16,145 bases of DNA from CAZLAJ01 sp964644605 (GTDB taxonomy: Bacteria > Patescibacteriota > Microgenomatia > UBA1406 > GWC2-37-13), in the NCBI GenBank assembly GCA_964644605.1, contig CAZXWS010000022.1:1-16145 (forward strand). The letters are read 5' to 3'. Positions 7,290 through 13,659 of this stretch are shown piece after piece. Every line of letters begins with the position of its first letter. Positions within the stretch are counted from its first letter, which is position 1. The notes below the pieces were generated by a model. That model was not told where the DNA came from. It ran no database searches and saw only the letters and a program-made list of their open reading frames with translations. The position numbers were made by a program, and so were the translations under genes.

Positions 7290-7907
7290 TTACAGATCGT
7301 AGCCTTGTGCTTTACATACATGATAGGCAGTCCAGTGTAATTTCCAGCCATTTGTTAAGCCGAATGCAACGGTTTTTAAATTCTCAGTATCATCTGCTCG
7401 TAAGTCTTCAGTGGACCAACCCGCTTTCCTGCGAATGGATACCCATGTTGGATACTGTATTTGTCCTAATCCGCAGGAAGCTCCGTGATCGCTGCATTTG
7501 AGTGATCCATCTGGCCGTCGCGAATTAAAGCCGCTTTCCTTTTGAATAATGCATAAAAAAGCATCTTCATTTATATTATATTGCTGTGCGATATTTCGAG
7601 CTAACTGCACTGTGTCACCTGAAGGCAAATTGATTTTGGCCGGTTTAATTGTTGGGGTAGGAGAAGGAGCTACTGTCGCTTGGATGACATTTGTATAAAA
7701 ATGATTTACTGAATTTATGTTTTGATAGAGTTGACTTTTCGGTACTGCAAACTGTGCTTGTGGAGCAGGTAATGCTTCTTGAGATGTATATGCGAATAAA
7801 TCAGCACTAAAGAACTTTAAAACGCACACCATAAAAATAATAAAAAAGAATACTATTTTTCCAGTGAGGTATGGATTATACCCATCAAATATGTTCCCCT
7901 TACGCAT
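7290..7907 (-). CDS. Membrane-anchored lytic transglycosylase / lysozyme-like (SLT fold)
   Basis: 205 residues. A basic start and one TM segment at about 18-33 anchor it, with the rest outside. Residues about 80-92 form a Pro/Thr linker (PSPTPTIKPAK). The SLT-type catalytic domain spans about 96-205: E124 in IIQKESGFN is the expected catalytic acid, followed by the GLGQIQYPTW motif (146-155), the equivalent of 'GLMQI.p.t'. It should cut the glycan strands of peptidoglycan for wall growth or remodelling. C138 and C145, six residues apart (CSDHGASC), could form a disulfide. The protein ends soon after 'TAYHVC', a compact version of the domain. Start chosen because an extended TGGTATAAT box sits 6 nt upstream. 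Confidence 0.85.
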   Translation of the reverse strand: MRKGNIFDGYNPYLTGKIVFFFIIFMVCVLKFFSADLFAYTSQEALPAPQAQFAVPKSQLYQNINSVNHFYTNVIQATVAPSPTPTIKPAKINLPSGDTVQLARNIAQQYNINEDAFLCIIQKESGFNSRRPDGSLKCSDHGASCGLGQIQYPTWVSIRRKAGWSTEDLRADDTENLKTVAFGLTNGWKLHWTAYHVCKAQGYDL

Positions 7908-7913
7908 CTGGAT

Positions 7914-7919
7914 ATTATA
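7914..7919 (-). promoter_or_regulatory. Extended -10 (TGnTATAAT) for the transglycosylase gene, leaderless spacing
   Basis: The minus strand reads TGGTATAAT followed by 6 nt and the ATG at 7907. A consensus -10 plus a TGn extension makes it the strongest promoter match in the window. Confidence 0.65.
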
Positions 7920-7960
7920 CCACGTCCAGAATAACTTATTCGCCTACTTTCTAAAGAAAC

Positions 7961-8064
7961 AAATTTCAAAATCCAAATATCAAACAAACTTCAAAATCTA
8001 AAGCTCAAATTATAATTTGGATTTTAGGTTTGATTTGAAATTTGAATTTTGTCATTTGGATTTG
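7961..8064. repeat. Two-armed quasi-repeat (imperfect 100-bp palindrome)
   Basis: The left arm (7961-8012) repeats words like TTCAAAATCC, ATATCAAAC and TTCAAAATCT. The right arm (8013-8064) repeats their complements, such as TTTGGATTTT, GGTTTGATTTG and CATTTGGATTTG. The centre is the palindrome CAAATTATAATTTG at 8006-8019. The arms are complementary in vocabulary rather than base by base. It lies in the 182-nt gap between the 558-residue protein gene and the transglycosylase gene; no gene is seen there. Confidence 0.55.
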
Positions 8065-8089
8065 CTAGGTCCGTTAGAAATTAGAAATT

Positions 8090-9766
8090 TTAAACTATCT
8101 CTTCTTTTCTCTGTCGAACAAAAGCTATCCACTCCTCCACTACCTCAAAGACAAGTTTAAAGGGAGCCTCAATAATAAAGTCAAAGATTAGAATAAAGAA
8201 GTTAAGTTTTCCAATTTCGCTGCTTAAAAACTTACCAATTGAAAGGATTGGCATGAAAAATACATCAAGTATAGGTGAGAATATTCCTTCTCGTTCTTCC
8301 ATTCGATACTCATTAGCAACTTGTTTAATCCGATATGAGAAAAATGAGACAACACTCACAAAGAACACAAACAGAAGTTCGCTAACTGGGAAAAATTTGA
8401 GTCGTTGTAAAACAAGGTGGATTAAGTAGAGTGTTATGAAGTACGTAAAGGTATAAAAAATACTGAAACCGAATACAAGTAGTGGTTTTCGATTTTTTGT
8501 TTTGCCTGTTTTGTAAGCCATCATTGTCTCAAATGTCTCGTCCTGGCTTATGATATCTATAATACGGTGATATATTTTTTTTGTATTATCCTCCCCTGGT
8601 AAATGCACAAGCGCGACAATTATAACCATGAGTACTGGTGGAAAAAATGTATTGATACTGATTGATAACCAATCAACACGTCCATAAAGCCATATGGAAA
8701 CAGGGTACTCCAGTATTAATGCAAGCACCATTTTGGTTATAAAGATGTAAATAAGACTTTTTACAGCCAAGTTTCTTAATCTGCTCTGTGACTGGGTGTA
8801 TTTATCACGGCACGTTTGATCAACTATTGCCCATAATGAGTCTTTGGCATCGATTATTTGAGCTGCTTTGTCTTTTTCTTTGTTCAAAATCTCAAACATT
8901 ACAAGAAAAGGCGGAAGCTGCTTTCGTACATAACGTGTAAGTCGATCAACGGACGGATCACGGATTATTTCATCTATTTTGTTAAAAATATGGGGAAGTT
9001 TCGGTGCGAGCGTTGAAAGCTCATGTTCGTTATATTGATAAATTGGTTTGTAAAAGGTAACAAAGAGATGATATCGTTGATATGGCGTATCACTTCTCCT
9101 ATAAGCTTTATCGAGAGCTACAAGCAGAAACGAATCGCGCTGTTGTTCGCTTACTCCATCTATAGCTATTTTCTGTCTGAGTATTTGATATATGTAGAAC
9201 ATATAAATAGCTTCACGTTCTGCATCTTCAGGGTTTAGATATTCTTCAATCTCGCAAGTAAGTAAATCAAGAAAGTAATCGTTAATCAGTGTTTTTGTTT
9301 TTGCATCTCTTCCTGTTGTGAGTGAATAGCGTAGAGAAAGATAACGGTCAATTATTTTTTGCACATTATCAACATCATGATCCCCTAGGTTGCCACTGGC
9401 AAAATAGCGAGCCCAGACCAGTTCACGCAAAAGATTTTCTGCTTCGCCTTTGGCTTGAGGGTTTAACGCAAGCCGACGTTTTAGAATTCGTTCTATAGCA
9501 GCGCGCAAAATGAGCTGTTCTTCTCTATATTCAAGTGCATTTCGAACTTTTTCGTAGACAAACGCCAAAAATGATACTGTACGGGATACTGTTAATCGAT
9601 TTTGATCGCCTGGCGATGTTTTTTTGCGTATGTCTTTGAGTCCGTTTAGTAATGCAGTAGTATATTTAGAGAGACTGATCTTTTCCCCAGATGGAGAGTC
9701 TTTTTTGAGCTGTTTCTTTTCTTCCAGCGGATTTTCAATTGGTTGTAATTCTGAAGTTTCGGACAT
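8090..9766 (-). CDS. Large multi-pass membrane protein of unknown function
   Basis: 558 residues. Residues 1-30 are charged and disordered. About 30-330 is a soluble, helix-rich, strongly charged domain. The C-terminal part has four clear TM segments at about 335-353, 370-389, 428-452 and 461-479, then two further hydrophobic stretches (about 495-515 and 521-545) and a charged tail. The TM2-TM3 loop is hydrophilic (GEDNTKKIYHRIID...). There is no ATPase, transporter or enzyme motif that I recognise. I do not assign a family. It stands alone on the minus strand between repeat-filled gaps. A poor -10 candidate (AATACT, 7 nt before the ATG) overlaps the upstream quasi-repeat. Confidence 0.75.
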   Translation of the reverse strand: MSETSELQPIENPLEEKKQLKKDSPSGEKISLSKYTTALLNGLKDIRKKTSPGDQNRLTVSRTVSFLAFVYEKVRNALEYREEQLILRAAIERILKRRLALNPQAKGEAENLLRELVWARYFASGNLGDHDVDNVQKIIDRYLSLRYSLTTGRDAKTKTLINDYFLDLLTCEIEEYLNPEDAEREAIYMFYIYQILRQKIAIDGVSEQQRDSFLLVALDKAYRRSDTPYQRYHLFVTFYKPIYQYNEHELSTLAPKLPHIFNKIDEIIRDPSVDRLTRYVRKQLPPFLVMFEILNKEKDKAAQIIDAKDSLWAIVDQTCRDKYTQSQSRLRNLAVKSLIYIFITKMVLALILEYPVSIWLYGRVDWLSISINTFFPPVLMVIIVALVHLPGEDNTKKIYHRIIDIISQDETFETMMAYKTGKTKNRKPLLVFGFSIFYTFTYFITLYLIHLVLQRLKFFPVSELLFVFFVSVVSFFSYRIKQVANEYRMEEREGIFSPILDVFFMPILSIGKFLSSEIGKLNFFILIFDFIIEAPFKLVFEVVEEWIAFVRQRKEEIV

Positions 9767-9770
9767 AGAA

Positions 9771-9836
9771 ATTAGTATTTAGTATAAAGTATTTAGTAGC
9801 TAGTATCCAGTATTCAGTATCTAGTATTTAGGATTA
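9771..9836. repeat. TAGTATT-word quasi-tandem repeat upstream of the 558-residue protein
   Basis: About eight successive variants of (T)AGTATT: ATTAGTATTTAGTATAAAGT, then ATTTAGTAGCTAGTATCC, then AGTATTCAGTATCTAGTATT. The unit is 7-8 nt with one-base changes between copies. It touches the start of the downstream gene, so it may overlap that gene's promoter. It abuts repeat family 2 copy B. Confidence 0.55.
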
Positions 9837-9837
9837 T

Positions 9838-9955
9838 TTCGTCATTCTGGTAAGCTCAAACTTGTTTGAGCGCATCCAGAATCAATATTTGTATCACGCA
9901 ATTCGTTTGATTCTGGACAAGTCCTACCATTCGGAGGACCAGCCAGAATGACGAA
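9838..9955. repeat. Palindromic repeat family 2, copy B (opposite orientation to copy A)
   Basis: 118 bp with the same 13-bp termini TTCGTCATTCTGG/CCAGAATGACGAA and the same inner CCAGAATCA...TGATTCTGG pair. The 8-bp stem here is GCTCAAAC/GTTTGAGC (9854-9871) with a TT loop. The second hairpin is GTCCT/AGGAC at 9921-9939. Compared with copy A, two positions of the 8-bp stem differ and both partner bases changed as well. Confidence 0.8.
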
Positions 9956-9967
9956 TTGCTTTTGAAT

Positions 9968-9993
9968 ATTCTGGCAAGCACCACAGAATGACG
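9968..9993. repeat. Solo half-unit of repeat family 2 (copy C)
   Basis: ATTCTGGCAAGC followed by CAGAATGACG is one hairpin unit with the same CGTCATTCTG end (as reverse complement), lying 12 bp after copy B. It sits 32 nt past the stop of the phosphomannomutase gene and could form a weak hairpin at that transcript's 3' end. With 9771-9955 it accounts for most of the gap 9767-10025. Confidence 0.6.
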
Positions 9994-10025
9994 TTAGTCA
10001 CATTTCGTATAGCCCATTTATCTAT

Positions 10026-11429
10026 TTACTGATGTTTGCCACCGGCAGCCAGCATCTTATTTTCGATCTCTGCAAATTTTTCATCTACCAGTTCTTTATT
10101 TTTTCCTTCAACATTCACACGCAAAATCGGTTCGTTTTCTGTATTGGATAGTCGTACATTAAAGCGCCAATCAGGAAAATCCACTGCCAAACCATCATCT
10201 TTGTATACATGTCCAGTACTATAATCTTTTTCTAAATCTGCCAGAATGATTTGAGGATCGGCTGGAGGACTAATTACAAAATTTATTTCTTCATGTTCGA
10301 ACGCTGTTATATATTGTGAAATTATTTCCGAGATCGGTTTGTTCTGTTCATTCATCGCATTTAAGACATACAAAATAACCCTTATAGAGCTTTCACCGCC
10401 ACCGGTTTCTCTAAAAAAGAAATGTCCTGAAGACTCACCGGCAAATGCAGCATTTTCGCGGTTTAGTTGTTCAGTGATATATGCATGTCCGACAATACAC
10501 ATTGTAAACTTGCCGCCTAATCGATGACAAACCTCTTTTACATTTAAAATATCACGAATATCCGCAGTAATAATTTCTCCAGGAGATTTTTCAAGTATTT
10601 CATTGGCGATGAGCGATGTAATTGACGTTGCTTGAATAATTTTTCCCTTCTCGTCTATAAAAAATATTCGATCACCATCGCCATCAGGAGCTATACCTAA
10701 ATCTGCCTTTTCTTCAATCACTTTTTGCTGAAGATCTTTCAGGTTTTTGTATTTTAGTGGGTTTGGTTCATGCGATGGAAATGTACCATCAAGTTCAAAG
10801 TTCATTTTTACTAAATCAGTAGGAACATGTTTAAATAGTTCTTCGAGAAAGACACAACCCATCGCGTTTGCCGGATCAGCTACTATTTTAAATTTTTTAA
10901 GTGGAGCGGTAACAATCGCTTTCTGTGCTGACTCTATTTCATCTTGTAATACATGATCATTTACTAATACATTTCCACCTTCTTTTGGTTTCACAAACTC
11001 CTGTGAAACTACTAACTTTTTTACTATCTCCATACCTGTAGCTTTGCCGATTTTAGTGAGTTTACCGCCGGTGTTTCTTGCAAATTTGATGCCGTTATAT
11101 TCTTTTGGATTGTGTGAGGCACTCACTTGTATGCCACAGTCATACCCGTACTGCGAGACAGCGTAATAAAATGTAGGAGTTGATGCGAGCCCGATATCTA
11201 CTACTTTTGCTCCAAGCTCAACAAGTGTTTTTTTTGCTAATTCAAATAACGTAGGTGAAGAAACACGCATATCCCGCGCTAGAACAATCGTCAAATTTTC
11301 TTTTTTTAAGTCTTGAACAAAAAATGTGTAAATTGCTTTGATGATAACCGGGTAATTTTGTTCATTAACTTGTGTAGGATAAATACCACGTATATCGTAG
11401 GCTTTAAAAATAGTTTGATCGATGTCCAT
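10026..11429 (-). CDS. manB: Phosphomannomutase/phosphoglucomutase (alpha-D-phosphohexomutase family)
   Basis: 467 residues from the ATG at 11429. It should interconvert hexose 1- and 6-phosphates in the cytoplasm, feeding nucleotide-sugar and surface-glycan synthesis. All four family sites are present: the N-terminal KAYDIRGIYP, the phosphoserine loop VSASHNPKEYNG with S105, the metal loop PDGDGDR with D249/D251/D253, the sugar loop GESSGH (332-336 plus flanks), and the C-terminal phosphate-binding segment RLSNTENEP. Length is normal for bacterial PMM/PGM. A GTG at 11474 would add 15 residues that resemble no family N-terminus, so I prefer 11429, leaving 48 nt after the holA-like stop. The two genes are probably one transcript. 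Mannose versus glucose preference cannot be read from motifs; the symbol is provisional. Confidence 0.9.
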   Translation of the reverse strand: MDIDQTIFKAYDIRGIYPTQVNEQNYPVIIKAIYTFFVQDLKKENLTIVLARDMRVSSPTLFELAKKTLVELGAKVVDIGLASTPTFYYAVSQYGYDCGIQVSASHNPKEYNGIKFARNTGGKLTKIGKATGMEIVKKLVVSQEFVKPKEGGNVLVNDHVLQDEIESAQKAIVTAPLKKFKIVADPANAMGCVFLEELFKHVPTDLVKMNFELDGTFPSHEPNPLKYKNLKDLQQKVIEEKADLGIAPDGDGDRIFFIDEKGKIIQATSITSLIANEILEKSPGEIITADIRDILNVKEVCHRLGGKFTMCIVGHAYITEQLNRENAAFAGESSGHFFFRETGGGESSIRVILYVLNAMNEQNKPISEIISQYITAFEHEEINFVISPPADPQIILADLEKDYSTGHVYKDDGLAVDFPDWRFNVRLSNTENEPILRVNVEGKNKELVDEKFAEIENKMLAAGGKHQ

Positions 11430-11477
11430 AATAAAAAAAGTAATTTGTAACTTCTTTTCCAGTGATCGTACCACACC

Positions 11478-12167
11478 TCACATAAAATAGCAAATTAGCA
11501 GTTCTATAGATGAGGTAATACCGTAGACATTACTGCTTGTTTTAAGACCAGAATCAATTCTGGTTAAACCTTCATAAAATGCTATTAACTTTTTTTCATC
11601 CCACTTTTTTGCTTGAGCGGTTAATTTTGTTTTTTGCCAAGCCATTACAGATGAGGGAAGCGCATTGGCTGATGCTAAGATAAGTGAGCGAATGTGTTTA
11701 CAGAGCATGGCAAAAATAAAACCTTCATCCTGGTAGGAAGCTACTGCACGTAAGGCAGCAATAAATCGTGGAAAATTAGTGGGATAGCAGGCTTCCAGGA
11801 GCGAAAAAATATTTTCGTTTGGTTTGAATTCTTTTATTGTGCCATATACTTTCGCAGAAAGGTCGCGTGCTGTCTTATTACCTTCCCAGTTTATGACATC
11901 GAGCTCATTATTAACTTGAATGTCACTCATCATCTCAAGAAAGGTTTTGTCACGTTTTCGTGCTGCATACTGACTGAGATTATCCAGAAATAAAACTTTT
12001 TTGAGAGAAAATAATGTACCTGTACTCATATCGTTTTTGTACTGTTCTTCAATGTCTTTTGCAGCGACAGTGACTATTTCATACTCTTTTTTTTTATACT
12101 CGTTTTTGAGCGAGTTAATATAATTTCTTGAAGCGGCAGTATCTTCTCCACACACAGTTAATAGCAT
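11478..12167 (-). CDS. holA: DNA polymerase III delta subunit (HolA-like), short form
   Basis: 229 residues, well below the roughly 330-340 of E. coli HolA. Delta opens the sliding clamp as part of the clamp loader. The call rests on overall pattern: an N-terminal strand plus a polar turn (MLLTVCGEDTAASR) where delta proteins carry their degenerate P-loop region, the 'LFSLKKVLFLDNL' segment, and a C-terminal helical collar pattern ending with L-x-x-I-D-S-G-L-K-T...SIELLI, typical of delta domain III ('D..lKsG.....le.ll'). The middle is compressed. It lies upstream of the mutase gene and divergent from the PfkB kinase, with a repeat element between them. Stop codon is TGA. Confidence 0.75.
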   Translation of the reverse strand: MLLTVCGEDTAASRNYINSLKNEYKKKEYEIVTVAAKDIEEQYKNDMSTGTLFSLKKVLFLDNLSQYAARKRDKTFLEMMSDIQVNNELDVINWEGNKTARDLSAKVYGTIKEFKPNENIFSLLEACYPTNFPRFIAALRAVASYQDEGFIFAMLCKHIRSLILASANALPSSVMAWQKTKLTAQAKKWDEKKLIAFYEGLTRIDSGLKTSSNVYGITSSIELLICYFM

Positions 12168-12173
12168 GTATAT

Positions 12174-12179
12174 ATTTTA
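12174..12179 (-). promoter_or_regulatory. -10-like box for holA-like gene, leaderless spacing
   Basis: The minus strand reads TAAAAT then 6 nt then the ATG at 12167. A -35 at normal distance would fall inside the end of the palindromic element at 12194-12263. Confidence 0.5.
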
Positions 12180-12193
12180 ACAAATCACGGTCT

Positions 12194-12263
12194 GTAGGGA
12201 ACGGTTTTCCCCCGTCGCCCCGAGTACTCGGGGCTATGGAGGGACACGTAAACCGTTCCCTAC
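12194..12263. repeat. Palindromic repeat family 1, second full copy (70 bp)
   Basis: It has the same 14-bp termini GTAGGGAACGGTTT/AAACCGTTCCCTAC as 6493-6562, in the opposite orientation, with 3 differences in 70 bp. The inner hairpin is a perfect 16-bp palindrome, CCCCGAGTACTCGGGG, at 12218-12233. It sits in the gap between the divergent holA-like and PfkB genes, where a -35 region for the holA-like gene would fall. Confidence 0.85.
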
Positions 12264-12290
12264 TATTATGCTAATTAATGTAAATTTGTT

Positions 12291-12296
12291 TATAAT
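12291..12296 (+). promoter_or_regulatory. Consensus TATAAT box for the PfkB kinase, leaderless spacing
   Basis: TATAAT ends 7 nt before the ATG at 12304. The upstream in-frame ATGs at 12268 and 12295 lie before or within the box, so they cannot be on a transcript started here. This fixes the start at 12304. Confidence 0.6.
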
Positions 12297-12303
12297 GAAT
12301 AAT

Positions 12304-13215
12304 ATGGTTGACTTGATTAGTATCGGCACTATTAGTGTGGATTTATTCTTTAAGGGTGAATCGCTAACATTAAAAGACAACCGTTTTCAACTAGCACTTG
12401 GCGGGAAATATGACACGGATTTCTTTTATGAAAGTATTGGCGGAGGTGGAGCAAATGTAGCAATCGGTGCGCATAAACACGGTTTACAGACTGCGGTAAT
12501 GGGCAAAATTGGAAATAATATATTTAAAAAGGCCATTTTAGAAAAATTTGAAAACGAGAGTATTTACCATAGATATTGCCAGTTTCAAAATGATTACTAT
12601 AATGTCTCCTCAATTATTCTTCATAAAACAGGTGAAAGAACCGTACTGCATCATCAAACACCGCACGTGCATACCTTCGATCACGAAAAAGATTTTTTTG
12701 TTCTAAAAAAGTCAAAAGCAGCGTATATCGGAAATATTCCTGACAGCCGGTTGAGAGTAAAAGAAAAGTTGATACATTTTTTGCGTGAAAATCATATCCC
12801 GATATTTATTAATTTAGGTAAACACGACTGCGCGCTCCCTCGCCATCATATTGCTGACTTACTTCGTTATATTGACGTGTTGATTGTAAACGGCCACGAG
12901 TTTGCGGAAATGGTAAAAGCGCCGTATGAAGATATTGATTTTTCTGAACCAGTTGTAGAGTACTACATCCCCCAAATTAAAGATAGATTAGTGGTTGTAA
13001 CAGATGGGGCGAAAGGAAGTTATGCATATATTCATGACATTGTGTATCATCAAAAAGCGATTTCTCCACCAAAAATAGTCGATGCTACAGGGGCTGGTGA
13101 CGGCTACTGCGCTGGCTTTATCTCTACATACATTAAAACAAACAATATCCGACACTCCATGGAAGCGGGTAGTAAGTATGCTGCAAAGATACTGGGGAAA
13201 ATTGGAGCAAACTAA
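12304..13215 (+). CDS. PfkB-family sugar/nucleoside kinase (ribokinase-like)
   Basis: 303 residues from ATG 12304. It should transfer phosphate from ATP to a sugar or nucleoside hydroxyl. PfkB signatures are both present: the N-terminal GGGGANVAIGAHKHGL with 'VMGKIGNN' (signature 1), and DATGAGDGYCAGF at 260-272 (signature 2), with D266 the catalytic base and GAG forming the anion hole. The usual 'DTGAGD' reads ATGAGD here, a common variant. 'IGTISVDLFF' matches the family's opening strand, supporting the chosen start. The substrate is not readable; ribose, adenosine, fructose or other sugars are all possible. The S23 cassette begins 5 bp after its stop. Confidence 0.88.
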   Translation: MVDLISIGTISVDLFFKGESLTLKDNRFQLALGGKYDTDFFYESIGGGGANVAIGAHKHGLQTAVMGKIGNNIFKKAILEKFENESIYHRYCQFQNDYYNVSSIILHKTGERTVLHHQTPHVHTFDHEKDFFVLKKSKAAYIGNIPDSRLRVKEKLIHFLRENHIPIFINLGKHDCALPRHHIADLLRYIDVLIVNGHEFAEMVKAPYEDIDFSEPVVEYYIPQIKDRLVVVTDGAKGSYAYIHDIVYHQKAISPPKIVDATGAGDGYCAGFISTYIKTNNIRHSMEAGSKYAAKILGKIGAN

Positions 13216-13219
13216 ATTT

Positions 13220-13249
13220 AGATTTAAGATTAAGGATTTAAGATTTAAG
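13220..13249. repeat. Left 30-bp arm of inverted repeat around the S23 gene
   Basis: This arm pairs with the reverse complement of 13624-13653 at 25 of 30 positions without gaps. It is made of AGATTTAAG-type words, starts 5 bp after the PfkB stop and ends 6 bp before the S23 start codon. Confidence 0.65.
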
Positions 13250-13255
13250 AGAAAT

Positions 13256-13642
13256 ATGGAGAATGAAAAGATAAAAGATTTTAAGGACTTAATTGTTTGG
13301 CAGGAAGGTCATCAGCTTGTTATTCAAGTATATAAGCTCACCAAGTCTTTTCCTAGAGAAGAATTGTATTCTTTAAGTGATCAAATTAAACGAGCAGTGT
13401 CTTCTGTAACTTCTAATATCGCAGAAGGATTTGGCAGACACACATATAAAGAAAAAATACAATTTTATTATCAAGCACAAGGCTCGTTAATTGAAGTAAA
13501 AAATCAGCTTATAATAGCAAAAGATGTTGGCTTCGTTGGACTAAATGAATTTGATATTTTATATTCGCAAGCTAATAAAGTGCATAGTTTACTGCAAGGT
13601 CTCATCAGAAAATCAAAAACATTCTTAATTCATAAATCTTAA
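13256..13642 (+). CDS. S23 / 23S rRNA intervening-sequence protein, four-helix bundle (bAvd-like)
   Basis: 128 residues from the ATG at 13256. The sequence follows the family closely: FKDLIVWQEGHQLVIQVYKLTKSFP, then ELYSLSDQIKRAVSSVTSNIAEGFGR (family: 'E.ygLt.QirRa..Si..NIAEG..R'), then a Y-x-x-A-x-G-S-L-x-E-x-x-x-Q-L helix. The fold is a four-helix bundle that forms pentamers and is related to Avd of diversity-generating retroelements. Members often sit inside 23S rRNA intervening sequences; here it is outside, about 2.4 kb from the 23S 3' end. The biochemical role is unknown. A longer frame reaches back into the PfkB gene to 13082, but homology begins only after the ATG at 13256. The stop codon lies within the right inverted arm. 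Confidence 0.9.
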   Translation: MENEKIKDFKDLIVWQEGHQLVIQVYKLTKSFPREELYSLSDQIKRAVSSVTSNIAEGFGRHTYKEKIQFYYQAQGSLIEVKNQLIIAKDVGFVGLNEFDILYSQANKVHSLLQGLIRKSKTFLIHKS

Positions 13643-13653
13643 ATCGTAAATCT
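13624..13653. repeat. Right 30-bp arm of inverted repeat around the S23 gene
   Basis: Complementary to 13220-13249 at 25 of 30 positions. The S23 stop codon (13640-13642) is inside the arm, and the arm ends 6 bp before the stop of the convergent gpmI gene. The T-run at 13655-13660 after the arm could let it serve as a weak terminator. Confidence 0.65.
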
Positions 13654-13659
13654 GATTTT

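Noticed and set aside
9771..9836. CRISPR array (also considered for 6578-6682 and 15296-15366)
   Set aside because: Units are 7-9 nt and degenerate, with no constant repeat plus variable spacer pattern, and no cas gene is present.
10036..10956. Several plus-strand frames opposite the phosphomannomutase gene
   Set aside because: All lie antisense to a gene with every family motif and show no recognisable features of their own.
13082..13255. N-terminal extension of the S23 protein into the pfkB gene
   Set aside because: The extension is pfkB sequence and repeat arm read in another frame. Family similarity begins right after the ATG at 13256.
13220..13653. Diversity-generating retroelement, because S23 proteins are related to Avd
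   Set aside because: No reverse transcriptase, template repeat or variable C-type lectin target gene is in the window.
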